This document shows positions 17,861 to 27,184 of a stretch of 64,000 nucleotides of DNA, piece by piece. The notes under the pieces were generated by a model. It was not told where the DNA came from. It did no database searches and was given only the letters and a program-made list of their open reading frames with translations. This stretch comes from Flavobacterium hibisci. Its GTDB lineage: Bacteria > Bacteroidota > Bacteroidia > Flavobacteriales > Flavobacteriaceae. Position 1 is the first letter of the stretch. Each line of letters begins with the position of its first letter. The translations under genes were made by a program, and so were the position numbers. The DNA is taken from contig NZ_JAIQDW010000002.1 of NCBI RefSeq assembly GCF_020026925.1, positions 186,001-250,000 of the forward strand, in the 5' to 3' direction.

Positions 17861-18886
17861 TTATTTACTTAATGATGATTCGCGCACAATAAGTTCTGCA
17901 TTGACCATAACTTTTTGAACAGTTTCTGTCACGTCTTTTTTCTTCAAAAGAGGAAGCATGATTTCCATTAATTTTGTACTTATATCATTTAATGGCTGGG
18001 AAACAGATGTAATAGTCGGGCTGTATATTTTATACATATCATTATCATCGAATGAAATTATCCCAAGATCATGTATTAAAGACGGATTATTTTCCTTAAA
18101 AATTTCCAGTCCCGTCTGAGTCAGATAGTTGGTTGCAAAAAACACAGCATCTAAATCTGTCCCGGCATCAAAAAAATTTTTAATGTGTTCTTTGCCTTTT
18201 CCTTTATACACCTCATCATAAGGAATTTCCAGTGTGTGGGGTTTTAACCCATTTTCATTTATTGCTTTAAGATATCCGCAAAGACGGCCCTCCATCTGAC
18301 TCTGATTTGGGGCAATCGTAACAAAACCAATGTTTTTAAACTGATTATCAATCAAATGCTGTGTCGCATCAAAAGACGCCTTTTCATTATCAACAACAAC
18401 ACTATTGCAATCCAGTCCCTCAAAAAACCTGTCTAATAACACAACGGGTATATTGTCTTTTATTAAATTTTCAATTGTATCTTTTATACCCGGCGATGGA
18501 ACGATAACGAATCCGTCAACCTGACGAAAATTGAATAATGTTATGAGCTCATTTGATTTCTCATCATCATTCTCATTACTGCAAAAAATAACTTTATATC
18601 CTTTATCGTAAGCAATGTCTTCAAAAATACGAGCTAATTTGGCAAAGAAATTATTTGAAATATCTTCGACCATAAAAACTAAAATTTTTGATTTACCTGT
18701 ACGCAGACTCTGCGCAATTTGATTGGGCTTATAATTAATCAATTTCGCATAATCTAAAACCTTTTTAGTAAGCTCTTTAGAAATGTGTTTTTCTTTTGCT
18801 TTACCATTCAAAACAAATGATACTGTTGTAACAGATATTTTTAATTCGTCAGCAATATTTCTAATAGAAACAGGTTTCTTTTTCAT
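17861..18886 (-). CDS. LacI family transcriptional regulator
   Basis: This 341-aa regulator has an N-terminal helix-turn-helix (about 6-25, IRNIADELKISVTTVSFVLN) and the hinge segment YKPNQIAQSLRTGKS (about 52-66). A periplasmic-binding-protein-like effector domain runs to the C-terminus. By family knowledge it should repress or activate by binding palindromes with a central CG and release or bind when a sugar or sugar phosphate is present. The palindromes at 17570-17587 and 21143-21160 are its likely targets, linking it to both the mannan operon and the kinase/isomerase genes. It lies downstream of those two genes in the same orientation but has its own candidate promoter and terminator. Effector identity (mannose or a derivative) is inference. 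Confidence 0.93.
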   Translation of the reverse strand: MKKKPVSIRNIADELKISVTTVSFVLNGKAKEKHISKELTKKVLDYAKLINYKPNQIAQSLRTGKSKILVFMVEDISNNFFAKLARIFEDIAYDKGYKVIFCSNENDDEKSNELITLFNFRQVDGFVIVPSPGIKDTIENLIKDNIPVVLLDRFFEGLDCNSVVVDNEKASFDATQHLIDNQFKNIGFVTIAPNQSQMEGRLCGYLKAINENGLKPHTLEIPYDEVYKGKGKEHIKNFFDAGTDLDAVFFATNYLTQTGLEIFKENNPSLIHDLGIISFDDNDMYKIYSPTITSVSQPLNDISTKLMEIMLPLLKKKDVTETVQKVMVNAELIVRESSLSK

Positions 18887-18923
18887 TTAAGAATCTTTTT
18901 AACTTTTAACCACAAATTTGGCT

Positions 18924-18931
18924 CAAATATA
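18924..18931 (-). promoter_or_regulatory. Candidate lacI promoter -7 element
   Basis: Minus-strand TATATTTG matches TAnnTTTG and lies 38 bp upstream of the lacI start. A small dyad, TAAAGTTATACTTTA (18933-18947), sits just upstream and could be an autoregulatory site, although it does not resemble the two main operators closely. Confidence 0.4.
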
Positions 18932-19035
18932 GTAAAGTTATACTTTATTGTTAAAATCTAATTTAGTGGAATTTAAAGATTTATAAAAACTCCTGCTCAA
19001 CCTCAAAGTGTATTAACTTAAAGAACAAACTAATT

Positions 19036-19551
19036 CTAGCGGCCAAAATCATCCTGAAGCCGCACTATATCATTTTCATCTGAAGGATTATTTTCATCTG
19101 TGTGCTGCCAGATTTCTGCAATAACACCCCATGAATCCAAACCAATCAAACGATGACGTTCTTCCTTATCCATTTGAATAAAATCGCCGTTATTCAGGGT
19201 TTTTAATTCTCCTTCAACATCAGTATCGCTAATTTTTACTCCAACAGGTCCTGTAACAACTTTCCAGATTTCTGATCTTCTGAAATGATATTGCCACGAA
19301 AGTCTGCTATCAGGAGCTACAACTAAAATTTTTGGGCTTAATTTATTTGTGATTTTAACCTCATCTAGTTTTAAATGCGAAAAAAACAACGCAATAAAGT
19401 CATTTGCCTGAGTTTCATCAATTACAAAAAAGCCTCCCCATGGCCTGGTTTGATCTTCATTTATAATATTGAAATTGTATTTTTGGATTTCATTTCTAAT
19501 TTTTTCAAATACTGTTGCTTTACTATCTTGCTTTGAGACTTCTATATTCAT
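19036..19551 (-). CDS. Phosphomannose-isomerase-like cupin protein
   Basis: This 171-aa cupin protein resembles the cupin part of mannose-6-phosphate isomerases. It would convert mannose 6-phosphate to fructose 6-phosphate in the cytoplasm. RPWGGFFVID (about 41-50) and the cupin motif LSWQYHFRRSEIW (about 99-111) are visible. The second cupin motif includes EERHRLIG, followed by the AEIWQHTDENNPSDENDIVR tail. His and Glu residues of these motifs are the expected metal ligands. It lies 29 bp after the ROK kinase gene, so kinase plus isomerase would form the mannose-to-glycolysis step that finishes mannan use. No signal peptide is present. The exact substrate is inferred from context and motif pattern. 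Confidence 0.82.
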   Translation of the reverse strand: MNIEVSKQDSKATVFEKIRNEIQKYNFNIINEDQTRPWGGFFVIDETQANDFIALFFSHLKLDEVKITNKLSPKILVVAPDSRLSWQYHFRRSEIWKVVTGPVGVKISDTDVEGELKTLNNGDFIQMDKEERHRLIGLDSWGVIAEIWQHTDENNPSDENDIVRLQDDFGR

Positions 19552-19580
19552 TGTATACTTTTATAATAATTAATTTAATT

Positions 19581-20522
19581 TTAAAAAGCTGGCAGTTCTG
19601 CTTTTATCTTTTCCCAAAAAACCTCATTAAAAAGATAGCTTGAACCAATAATACTCGTTTCTTCAGTATTTTCAATAATACGTATTGCTAAATCAATATT
19701 ATTATTTTTAAAATTCACTTTTAGTTTAGGCAAAAATAAACGGTGAGATTTTGCAATATTTCCTCCAATTACTAATAAATCGGCATCAAAATCAAGAAGA
19801 TACGGAGATAAAAAAGTACTTAAATTATCCGCAAAGTCATCAAATATTTTTGCTGTTGAATAATTTTTGATACTGGTAATTTCTTTCACTCCGTCTGTCA
19901 ATTTTTCTCCGCTTATACTTTCATATTCACTTGAAAACCATCTGGTTGAAAAATAACTATCTGCAATACTGTCTTTAAATTGCTTATCCCATAAACATCC
20001 ATTGTCTGGCACATTACTTCCTTGTGTTACAGGCAGCTTATGATCTAAAAATGCAGCTCCAAATCCGGTTCCCAAAGTAATTGCTACCACCTTATTATTC
20101 CCCTTAGATTCTGGTTTAAGAGCTCCACCGACTCCAAAGCAGCTGGCATCGTTCAAAAACCTAAAACTTACCTCTTTTGTGCATAAATATTTCCGCAGTT
20201 CATCTGACACCGAAACATTATATAATGATTCATATTTATCATTACCTGTAAACATAGCTACTCCCGTTTGATACTGAAACGGACCTGGCATGGAAAAAGC
20301 GATTCTGATGTTTTCACCTGAAAAAATCATTCCGTTTTTCTCAAGTACCTTAATGGTTTGATTAATTACAAGTGCCCATTTTTGAATTATTATTTCTTTT
20401 GATGCTTTAGAATCTACAGATCCGCTAAAATATGTATCCGGGATTATTTTTAAATCATCATTGTTTACAGCTGCACTGCTAATATGGCTCCCACCTATAT
20501 CGATACCTATTGTTATTGACAT
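19581..20522 (-). CDS. ROK family sugar kinase (probable manno- or glucokinase)
   Basis: This 313-aa cytoplasmic protein phosphorylates a hexose with ATP. The N-terminal phosphate-binding motif GIDIGGSHIS (6-15), the catalytic Asp region LNDASCFG (D125) and the second glycine motif ITLGTGFGAAF (148-158) identify the ROK family. The Cys-rich zinc motif of many ROK members is not visible; only one Cys (NGCLWDK) lies in that stretch, as in several zinc-free ROK kinases. Clustering with a phosphomannose-isomerase-like cupin and LacI suggests mannose as the substrate, with glucose as the alternative. An operator-linked promoter lies about 615 bp upstream and a closer TAGGTTTG about 110 bp upstream. 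Confidence 0.88.
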   Translation of the reverse strand: MSITIGIDIGGSHISSAAVNNDDLKIIPDTYFSGSVDSKASKEIIIQKWALVINQTIKVLEKNGMIFSGENIRIAFSMPGPFQYQTGVAMFTGNDKYESLYNVSVSDELRKYLCTKEVSFRFLNDASCFGVGGALKPESKGNNKVVAITLGTGFGAAFLDHKLPVTQGSNVPDNGCLWDKQFKDSIADSYFSTRWFSSEYESISGEKLTDGVKEITSIKNYSTAKIFDDFADNLSTFLSPYLLDFDADLLVIGGNIAKSHRLFLPKLKVNFKNNNIDLAIRIIENTEETSIIGSSYLFNEVFWEKIKAELPAF

Positions 20523-20629
20523 TTTTAATCGTTTTAATTATTTTAACTTACAATCAATTATTGAATTGACTATACTTTTTATTCTATTTATATTCAGTTA
20601 AAGCTTGTTTTTTAGATTAAAATAATATC

Positions 20630-20637
20630 CAAACCTA
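20630..20637 (-). promoter_or_regulatory. Candidate ROK kinase promoter -7 element
   Basis: Minus-strand TAGGTTTG matches TAnnTTTG about 110 bp before the kinase start. The same octamer recurs on the plus strand at 21602-21609. No -33 TTTG is seen at standard spacing, so this rests on one short motif. Confidence 0.3.
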
Positions 20638-20756
20638 AAAAGAAAGACTTTCGCCATTTGATACTATATTGTCAAAAAACAATACTATTCTCGTATATAA
20701 TTCTATTCTTGATTTATTCTTTTAGTACTCCAGAAATATTCTTTTGTAAAATTGAT

Positions 20757-20894
20757 TCATAACAGCATATCTGATTTCATTACTATGCCAATGATCTGCT
20801 GATAACCCATCTTTTCGTACAAGAAAAACAATCCATATGGTTCAACTACATATAGATTAGTAGCCTTCTTATCAATTAGGTTAAGCCTTTCCAT
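20757..20894 (-). CDS. Short ORF or gene remnant, unknown function
   Basis: A 45-codon minus-strand frame (starting MERLNLIDKK, ending KSDMLL) stays open 13 codons upstream of its ATG. The composition is protein-like (LYVVEPYGLFFLYEKMGY) rather than random AT translation. I do not recognise a family. It lies in the leader of a transcript that would start at the 21137-21144 promoter element. It may be a decayed gene or a leader peptide, and may be chance. Confidence 0.25.
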   Translation of the reverse strand: MERLNLIDKKATNLYVVEPYGLFFLYEKMGYQQIIGIVMKSDMLL

Positions 20895-21135
20895 CTGAGA
20901 AATTAACACAAAAACATCACAAACGAGAAGTTAAAAAAGCTTGATATTCATCTGGAATCATGAATTGATGTATAATAAAAATTCTGATTGTATTGAAAAA
21001 TTGAAATATGATTCAAAATATTACTTGCTTTTTTTAACGGATATGACAATCTCTTTATATACTAAGTATAACAAAATCAATAAAATAAATAGTTTGAAAT
21101 CGTATTACTTATTGTCATAAACGAATAATAAGCAG

Positions 21136-21160
21136 GCAAATATACTAAAACGATTTAGTA
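21136..21160 (-). promoter_or_regulatory. Second LacI-type operator with minus-strand promoter element
   Basis: TACTAAAACGATTTAGTA (21143-21160) differs at one position from the perfect palindrome upstream of SusC. The flanking GCAAATA also matches, giving 23 of 25 identical positions including a minus-strand TATATTTG (21144 down to 21137). The conserved polarity points to transcription toward the ROK kinase and cupin genes, leaving a leader of about 610 nt. Use by the divergent FAS1 operon, 515 bp away, is less likely. Confidence 0.7.
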
Positions 21161-21601
21161 TTCAAAATATTTCAATTAATATTTTAAAATATTAATCGTT
21201 TTTTAAATTCTCAACTGATTTACAGCTAATGCGCAATTACACACAAGTATCTAATATTTTATAATTAATGAATCCCTATAGATATCAGGCGATAACCAAT
21301 GAGTCAACTTATTAAAAATCTATCTGAAATTTCTTTACAAAAAAAAGCATTCATGTCGCTTCATAATCATTGATTTAACTCATAAATGCTAATCATTTTT
21401 TGTTAAAATAAATTTTTTTTTTCACAATGTTAAATTACTCACAATTACAAGTAAATACTGTTGAAGCCCTACAAACATCGCGTTTAACGTATTTTTAAAA
21501 TATTAACATATAGATTATTGAATTAATATTTAATTGATATTAAAAAAACACATATAAAAAAAAACAGGATAGTGCAGGATAGAATTAGCAGCATAACCTT
21601 T

Positions 21602-21609
21602 TAGGTTTG
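21602..21609 (+). promoter_or_regulatory. Candidate promoter -7 element of the FAS1/SusCD operon
   Basis: TAGGTTTG matches TAnnTTTG and lies 65 bp before the first gene of the operon. A direct repeat CAGGATAG occurs shortly upstream (around 21566-21580). No clear -33 TTTG is seen at the usual spacing. Confidence 0.4.
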
Positions 21610-21674
21610 ACATATCTATATTTTACTAAAAAAAAGTTAAAACCAATCGTCCTCATTATTTTAAATTAACCAGA

Positions 21675-23879
21675 ATGAAGAAAAAAATACACCAACTACT
21701 TGCCTTTTCATTTCTAATCCTGCTATCGAGTTGCAGCAAGGATGCTTATGATGATTATTATGGCCGACCAGATACCTTAGAGCCGCCTATTTACCAACAG
21801 TTGGAAGCACGTGGCAATTTTAAAAATCTTCTGGTTTTAATTGAAAAAGCGGGATACAAGGATATCTTAGGCAAAGCCGGTTATTGGACTATGATGGCTC
21901 CTAATGACGAGGCTTTTACTAAATATTTTCAGCAGCAAAGCATTACAGATGTAAATAAAATTGACGCAGAAACTGCTGGTAAAATTGTTCGTTATGCACT
22001 TATATACAATGCTTTCCGTACAGAACAACTTTCAGACTACCAGTCCGGAACGGGATGGATTCCAGACAATGCTTTTAGAAGAAGAACAGCTTTTTATGAT
22101 GGGTTCATTACCAAAACAATTAATGGACAATCTAAAGTGATTGTCAGTGCCAATCGTAATGGGGGTTATGCAATTGGAGATAATAATAATAAATATATCA
22201 GTTACTTTACAGATGAGTATTTCGCATCAAAGAGTTTAAGTGCTGTCGATTTTAATTATTTCTATCCGAATGCGAAATACTCCGGATTTAATGTACTAGA
22301 TTCTAAAGTTACCCAAGCCGACATTATTGCTGAAAACGGAATCATACATGAGATTGACAAAGTAAATCTGCCGTTACCTACACTTGAGCAATATTTAGAA
22401 CAAAACCCAAAATATAGTAAGTTTCGTGAATTACTGGAAGATCACGGGCTGGTTTCTTACTTTTTTAGTCAGGAAGTTACAAACACATATCGTAATTACA
22501 GTGGAAAATCAGATGATGTTTACATTAAATTTTACGATCCTTCTCTATCTTTTTCTCCTAACAATGAAAACTATTTGAAACAGGCTGATAATGATGGCCA
22601 AAGTGATTTGTACACCCTGTTAGTCCCTGAAAATGAACCTCTACAAGAATTTATAGACAAGGTATTACTCAAAAATTATTCTTCTCTGAATGTACTTCCT
22701 CTATACATCTTTCGTGATTTTATTAATGCCCACATGGTCCAAAATGCTGTCTGGCCATCTAAGGGTCCGAGCAACAGTAATGCTTTAAATGAGAATTTAA
22801 GATTTGATTTTAACAGTGATATTGCTGAGGCTAAAATTTTAAGCAACGGATTCTTTTATGGCACTAAAAAAATTCAAAAATCGAATTTGTTTTACAGTGT
22901 TTATACCTCGGCATATTTAGATCCGAAATTCACCATGGCTACAAGATTAATGAATGATGGATCGGGACTGAAGGAAATGATTAGCAATATTAGTACAAGA
23001 TATACCCTTTTCTTACCATCAGATGCTAAACTTATGGAGATGGGATTTGGATATAATGCTACACTTTCATCATGGACCTATATTAATCCCGCAGTTGGAG
23101 GTTCTTCAATTGCAAGTGGTCTGGCAAGGGCCCGTTTATTACGCATTTTGTATAATGGAATAGTACTAACTCCAAACGGTGAATTAGATGATTTGTCGGG
23201 TTCAGGAATTATTCGCACAGGCGATATGGATCTTCCTGGCGAATATATCAAATGGAAGAACAATAAACTATATGCCGCCGGAAATGAAGTAACAGGTGGT
23301 GTACCAGTTGGAATAATCGGTCACGAAGACCAGCAAAATGGCCGAACTTATTATGTAGATAATTTACTTCAATATAGTGAGGAAATGCAGGGATTAAAAA
23401 TAAAACGCTTATCGGAAACGGCTAATTCTGAATATCTTTCTTTTTTTAATTACCTTAAAAATTCTTCTTTATATGACGCTGTTACGGGTAAAATCCAAGG
23501 CGTTGAATTAGGTACTTCTTACACTTTTGTAATCCCAAATAATGCTGCAATTGCAAAAGCAATTACTAAAGATGTTTTACCTCCATCTGTTACCCCATCT
23601 TCTCAATATGATAAGGACAGGATTGCAAATTTTATCCGTGCGCACATCTTAGTAAACAAAATAGCTTCTGATGACGGATTAACAACCGGTGAGTTTGAAA
23701 CGCTAAGAAAGGATGATTTTGGTGAAAAAACCTATGTATTAGTTCAAAGTACTCCAGGGACTTTATCTTTCAGGGATTCGTATTTAAACCTGGCACACTA
23801 CATATCCAACCAAAGCAACAACCTGGCAGACAGATCTTTAATTCATTTAGTAGATAACTATCTTACATATCAACAATAA
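21675..23879 (+). CDS. Lipoprotein with four FAS1 (fasciclin) domains
   Basis: This 734-aa protein has a lipoprotein signal (lipobox LLSSC, then SKDAYDD, a surface-export-like acidic start). I count four FAS1 repeats by their paired motifs. The early H1-type strands are YWTMMAPNDEAF, YTLLVPENEPLQ, YTLFLPSDAKLM and YTFVIPNNAAIA. The late H2-type strands include ENGIIHEIDKV and RSLIHLVDNYL. FAS1 domains mediate adhesion and ligand binding and have no enzymatic motif. The stop lies 1 bp before the SusC start, so the two are translationally linked. I infer a surface-exposed accessory or substrate-binding component of the SusCD complex. The ligand is unknown. Confidence 0.85.
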   Translation: MKKKIHQLLAFSFLILLSSCSKDAYDDYYGRPDTLEPPIYQQLEARGNFKNLLVLIEKAGYKDILGKAGYWTMMAPNDEAFTKYFQQQSITDVNKIDAETAGKIVRYALIYNAFRTEQLSDYQSGTGWIPDNAFRRRTAFYDGFITKTINGQSKVIVSANRNGGYAIGDNNNKYISYFTDEYFASKSLSAVDFNYFYPNAKYSGFNVLDSKVTQADIIAENGIIHEIDKVNLPLPTLEQYLEQNPKYSKFRELLEDHGLVSYFFSQEVTNTYRNYSGKSDDVYIKFYDPSLSFSPNNENYLKQADNDGQSDLYTLLVPENEPLQEFIDKVLLKNYSSLNVLPLYIFRDFINAHMVQNAVWPSKGPSNSNALNENLRFDFNSDIAEAKILSNGFFYGTKKIQKSNLFYSVYTSAYLDPKFTMATRLMNDGSGLKEMISNISTRYTLFLPSDAKLMEMGFGYNATLSSWTYINPAVGGSSIASGLARARLLRILYNGIVLTPNGELDDLSGSGIIRTGDMDLPGEYIKWKNNKLYAAGNEVTGGVPVGIIGHEDQQNGRTYYVDNLLQYSEEMQGLKIKRLSETANSEYLSFFNYLKNSSLYDAVTGKIQGVELGTSYTFVIPNNAAIAKAITKDVLPPSVTPSSQYDKDRIANFIRAHILVNKIASDDGLTTGEFETLRKDDFGEKTYVLVQSTPGTLSFRDSYLNLAHYISNQSNNLADRSLIHLVDNYLTYQQ

Positions 23880-23880
23880 A

Positions 23881-26800
23881 ATGAGACAAAAAATTACAAA
23901 TATATTTTACAGTTTTACTTTTGCCTTAGTTTTACTGACTGCTTTTCCAGCTTTGGCACAACAAGGAAATAAAACTTTTTTAGTTCGTGGTCAGGTTATC
24001 GACTCAAGTGATAAACTAAGTATCCCAGGAGCAACAATTGCAGAACAAGATTCTGAAAACCGTACTGTTTCTGGTGCCATAACAGATATCGATGGAAATT
24101 TTGCCATACGTGTAAAAGATCCAAATAATAAATTGTTTATTTCTACCATAGGATATAAATCTCAGCGCATCGAAATTAAAGGCAGGGAATCAATTAAAAT
24201 TGCACTTGTTTCTACTGTAGAATCATTAACCGAGGTAGTGGTTACCAATACAAAAAAAGCTGATAACGGTTTAATGAAAATTGATGACAGAAACAGGACT
24301 ACCAGTTCAGTTTCGATAAATGCTGCCGACTTAGCTTATACTCAGGCACCTACTATTGATGAAGCTTTACAGGGACGTCTGGCCGGGGTGGACATTACAT
24401 CTACCAGTGGTGATCCGGGAGCAGGGATGCAAATCAGGATAAGGGGAACTTCTTCTATTTCCGGCTCCTCAGACCCCTTGATTGTAGTTGATGGTATGCC
24501 ATATGAAACAGCGGTACCGGATGATTTTAATTTTGGAACAGCAGATTCAGAAAGTTATTCTGCTTTATTAAACATTGCCCCTACAGATATTGAAAGTATC
24601 ACGGTTTTGAAAGATGCTGCTGCTACCGCAATGTGGGGGTCACGTGCTGCCAGCGGGGTTTTATTAATCACGACTAAACGCGGAGGAGTGAGTTCCCCTA
24701 AAATTTCTTACACCTATAAGTCAACTTATTCAAAATTACCTTCTACTATTCCGATGTTAAGTGGTGACCAGTACTCTCAGCTGATTCCTGAAGCTGTTAT
24801 GAACAGAAACGGAATTCCATTGAATACGTGGCTTGTTAAAGAATTTCAATATGATCCTATAGATGTTTACAACTATAAAAATTATGGACAAAACACAGAC
24901 TGGGTAGGTGCTATTTCACAAACAGGTTTAACACATGAACACAATCTTTCTTTACAGGGTGGAGGAGAAAAAGCACGCTATTTTAGTTCTGTTGGTTACT
25001 ACAAACAAAAAGGGGTAACCGTAGGAACGGGGCTGGAAAGATTAAATGCCAGATTAAATTTGGATTATATCGTTTCTGACCGAATTAAATTCAGAACCGA
25101 TATCGCTTATACTCATACTAAAACGCAGCGCAACTATGTAAACAGTTTTGATGATAAGGATGGCGACCGTTTACGCGCTGTTGCTTTCACTAAAATGCCA
25201 AATATGAGTATTTATGAATATGATGAAATGGGAAATCTTACACCAAATTATTTTTCTCCGGCGTTTAACATTCAGGGAACTTATTCTGGCACATATAATC
25301 CGCTTGCAATGGCTGAATATGCTATGAACGATCAGGTGCAGGATCGTATAACACCGCATTTTAATGTAAATGTTGATATTATCCCTAAAATATTCATCTC
25401 CACTTTTGATTTACAATTTGATTATAAAAGCACAAAATCGAAAGCATTTCTGCCACAAAATGCAACAGGACGTCCTTTTACTGAAACAGCAGTAAACAGA
25501 GCCTCAGATGCAGATAGTGACGAGTCTAATATTGTAACTAAAACAAACTTTATCTGGACACCAAATATTGGAGAAAAACAAACTTTACAAACCTTATTAT
25601 CATTGCAGACCAATGATTTTATGTACACAACTCACAGATCAATGACCTCTAATACGGCTTCACCTGTATTAACAGACCCATCGGTTCCTTCAAGAACGCA
25701 AAACTCTGATCTATTTTTATATACTAGTAATGGTCAGGCCAGAACTGTAGGTGCATTAATGAGCGTACAATACGGTTTACTGGATCGTTACATTCTTAAT
25801 GTCGGTGTACGTGGAGACGGAAGTTCTAAATTTGGCCCGGAAAACAGATATGGTTTTTTCCCTTCTATATCAGGTCGCTGGAGAGTTTCAGGAGAATCAT
25901 TCATGAGAAACATTTCATTTCTTGACGATTTGAGTATCAGGGCGAGTTACGGAGAATCAGGAAGAGCCCCAAAAGCTGATTATACTTATTTCAACACTTA
26001 TTCTAACTACACTACTCAATATTTAGGACTTAATGGGGTTTTCCCTTCTAATATTGAATTGAGTAATTTACGCTGGGAGACACTACAAGGTACTAACTTA
26101 GGTTTTAACCTTCAATTATTTAAAAGCCGTATTACTTTAGATGTCGATTTGTATAAAAATGTTACTAAAGACCTTATTTTCGATAACCTTCAGTTAAGCA
26201 GTATTTCTGGGTATAATAGTGTGGATCAGAACGTAGGTACACTACAAAACAAAGGATTCGAAATAGCGCTTAACACTACTCCCCTAAAATCTAATAAATG
26301 GAAAATTGATTTCAATTTCAATGTTTCAAGTAATGAAAACACAGTTACGGAAATCTCTGAATATTATCCAAGTGAAAGTGGAAATACTGACAGAAACGGA
26401 GAATACAAGCGATTCCTTCAGGTGGGCAATCCTTTTGGGTCATTTTACGGTTACCGCTTTAAAGGAGTCTATACCGATCTCAATGCAACAAAAGCTAAAG
26501 ATGCCAATGGTAACACTATTGTTGGCCCTAATGGTCAGGACGTCTTTATGCGTTTCAATTATCCTATTACTGATTATGTTTTCCAGCCCGGAGATGCTAT
26601 GTACGAGGACGTAAACCATGATGGAAATATCGACAGCCGTGATGTTGTTTATTTAGGAAATAGTAATCCTAAATTCTCAGGTGGTTTTGGACCTACAGTA
26701 TCTTTTAATAATCAATTCAGGCTATTACTTTATTTCACATACAGAGTGGGTTATGAAGTAGTAAATGAAGCTGACATGAAAACTACTAACATGTACGGGT

Positions 26801-27168
26801 ACAGTAACCAAAGCACGGCCGTTTTATCAAGATGGCGCAATCCGGGTGATGTAACCGATATGCCAAGAGCAGTTTATGGTGCAGGATACAACTGGTTAGG
26901 TTCAGACCGTTATGTTGAAGATGCCTCATTTGCCCGCCTTCGTTCGGTCACTTTTAGTTATACTTTCGGTAAGAATTTAATAAAAAAATTAAGACTGGGT
27001 GACTTAAACTGCTACATAACGGCTGACAATTTAATCACTTTTACTAAGTATAGAGGTCAGGATCCTGAAGTAAGTATGAAGTCCGGAGATCCTTTCGCTA
27101 TTGCAAGGGATAATTCCAGTACGCCGCCAACAAAACGTATTACAGTAGGAGCTTCAGTTCGTTTCTAA
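23881..27168 (+). CDS. SusC/RagA TonB-dependent transporter (FAS1 locus, first)
   Basis: This 1095-aa outer-membrane transporter has a Sec signal (ending ALAQ) and a carboxypeptidase-regulatory-like domain (about 35-110, VIDSSDKLSIPGATI). The linker is ESLTEVVVTNTKKAD and the plug carries IRIRGTSSISGSSDPL and LKDAAATAMWGSRA. A large beta-barrel ends VGASVRF with a terminal Phe. The pattern is SusC/RagA, with no STN domain, so sigma/anti-sigma signalling through this protein is unlikely. It sits between a FAS1 lipoprotein and its SusD partner. The substrate is unknown; neighbouring genes include no glycosidase or peptidase. Confidence 0.95.
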   Translation: MRQKITNIFYSFTFALVLLTAFPALAQQGNKTFLVRGQVIDSSDKLSIPGATIAEQDSENRTVSGAITDIDGNFAIRVKDPNNKLFISTIGYKSQRIEIKGRESIKIALVSTVESLTEVVVTNTKKADNGLMKIDDRNRTTSSVSINAADLAYTQAPTIDEALQGRLAGVDITSTSGDPGAGMQIRIRGTSSISGSSDPLIVVDGMPYETAVPDDFNFGTADSESYSALLNIAPTDIESITVLKDAAATAMWGSRAASGVLLITTKRGGVSSPKISYTYKSTYSKLPSTIPMLSGDQYSQLIPEAVMNRNGIPLNTWLVKEFQYDPIDVYNYKNYGQNTDWVGAISQTGLTHEHNLSLQGGGEKARYFSSVGYYKQKGVTVGTGLERLNARLNLDYIVSDRIKFRTDIAYTHTKTQRNYVNSFDDKDGDRLRAVAFTKMPNMSIYEYDEMGNLTPNYFSPAFNIQGTYSGTYNPLAMAEYAMNDQVQDRITPHFNVNVDIIPKIFISTFDLQFDYKSTKSKAFLPQNATGRPFTETAVNRASDADSDESNIVTKTNFIWTPNIGEKQTLQTLLSLQTNDFMYTTHRSMTSNTASPVLTDPSVPSRTQNSDLFLYTSNGQARTVGALMSVQYGLLDRYILNVGVRGDGSSKFGPENRYGFFPSISGRWRVSGESFMRNISFLDDLSIRASYGESGRAPKADYTYFNTYSNYTTQYLGLNGVFPSNIELSNLRWETLQGTNLGFNLQLFKSRITLDVDLYKNVTKDLIFDNLQLSSISGYNSVDQNVGTLQNKGFEIALNTTPLKSNKWKIDFNFNVSSNENTVTEISEYYPSESGNTDRNGEYKRFLQVGNPFGSFYGYRFKGVYTDLNATKAKDANGNTIVGPNGQDVFMRFNYPITDYVFQPGDAMYEDVNHDGNIDSRDVVYLGNSNPKFSGGFGPTVSFNNQFRLLLYFTYRVGYEVVNEADMKTTNMYGYSNQSTAVLSRWRNPGDVTDMPRAVYGAGYNWLGSDRYVEDASFARLRSVTFSYTFGKNLIKKLRLGDLNCYITADNLITFTKYRGQDPEVSMKSGDPFAIARDNSSTPPTKRITVGASVRF

Positions 27169-27184
27169 TAATAAAATTTGAATT

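Larger units (their letters stand above)
20523..21674. other. 1.15-kb intergenic control region between ROK kinase and FAS1/SusCD operon
   Basis: This is a long AT-rich divergent spacer. It contains a candidate kinase promoter (20630-20637), a short minus-strand ORF (20757-20894), the operator copy at 21136-21160, a weak hairpin (AGCATT 21346-21351, AATGCT 21385-21390), and a candidate plus-strand promoter at 21602-21609 just before the FAS1 operon. I see no other coding signal. Confidence 0.6.
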
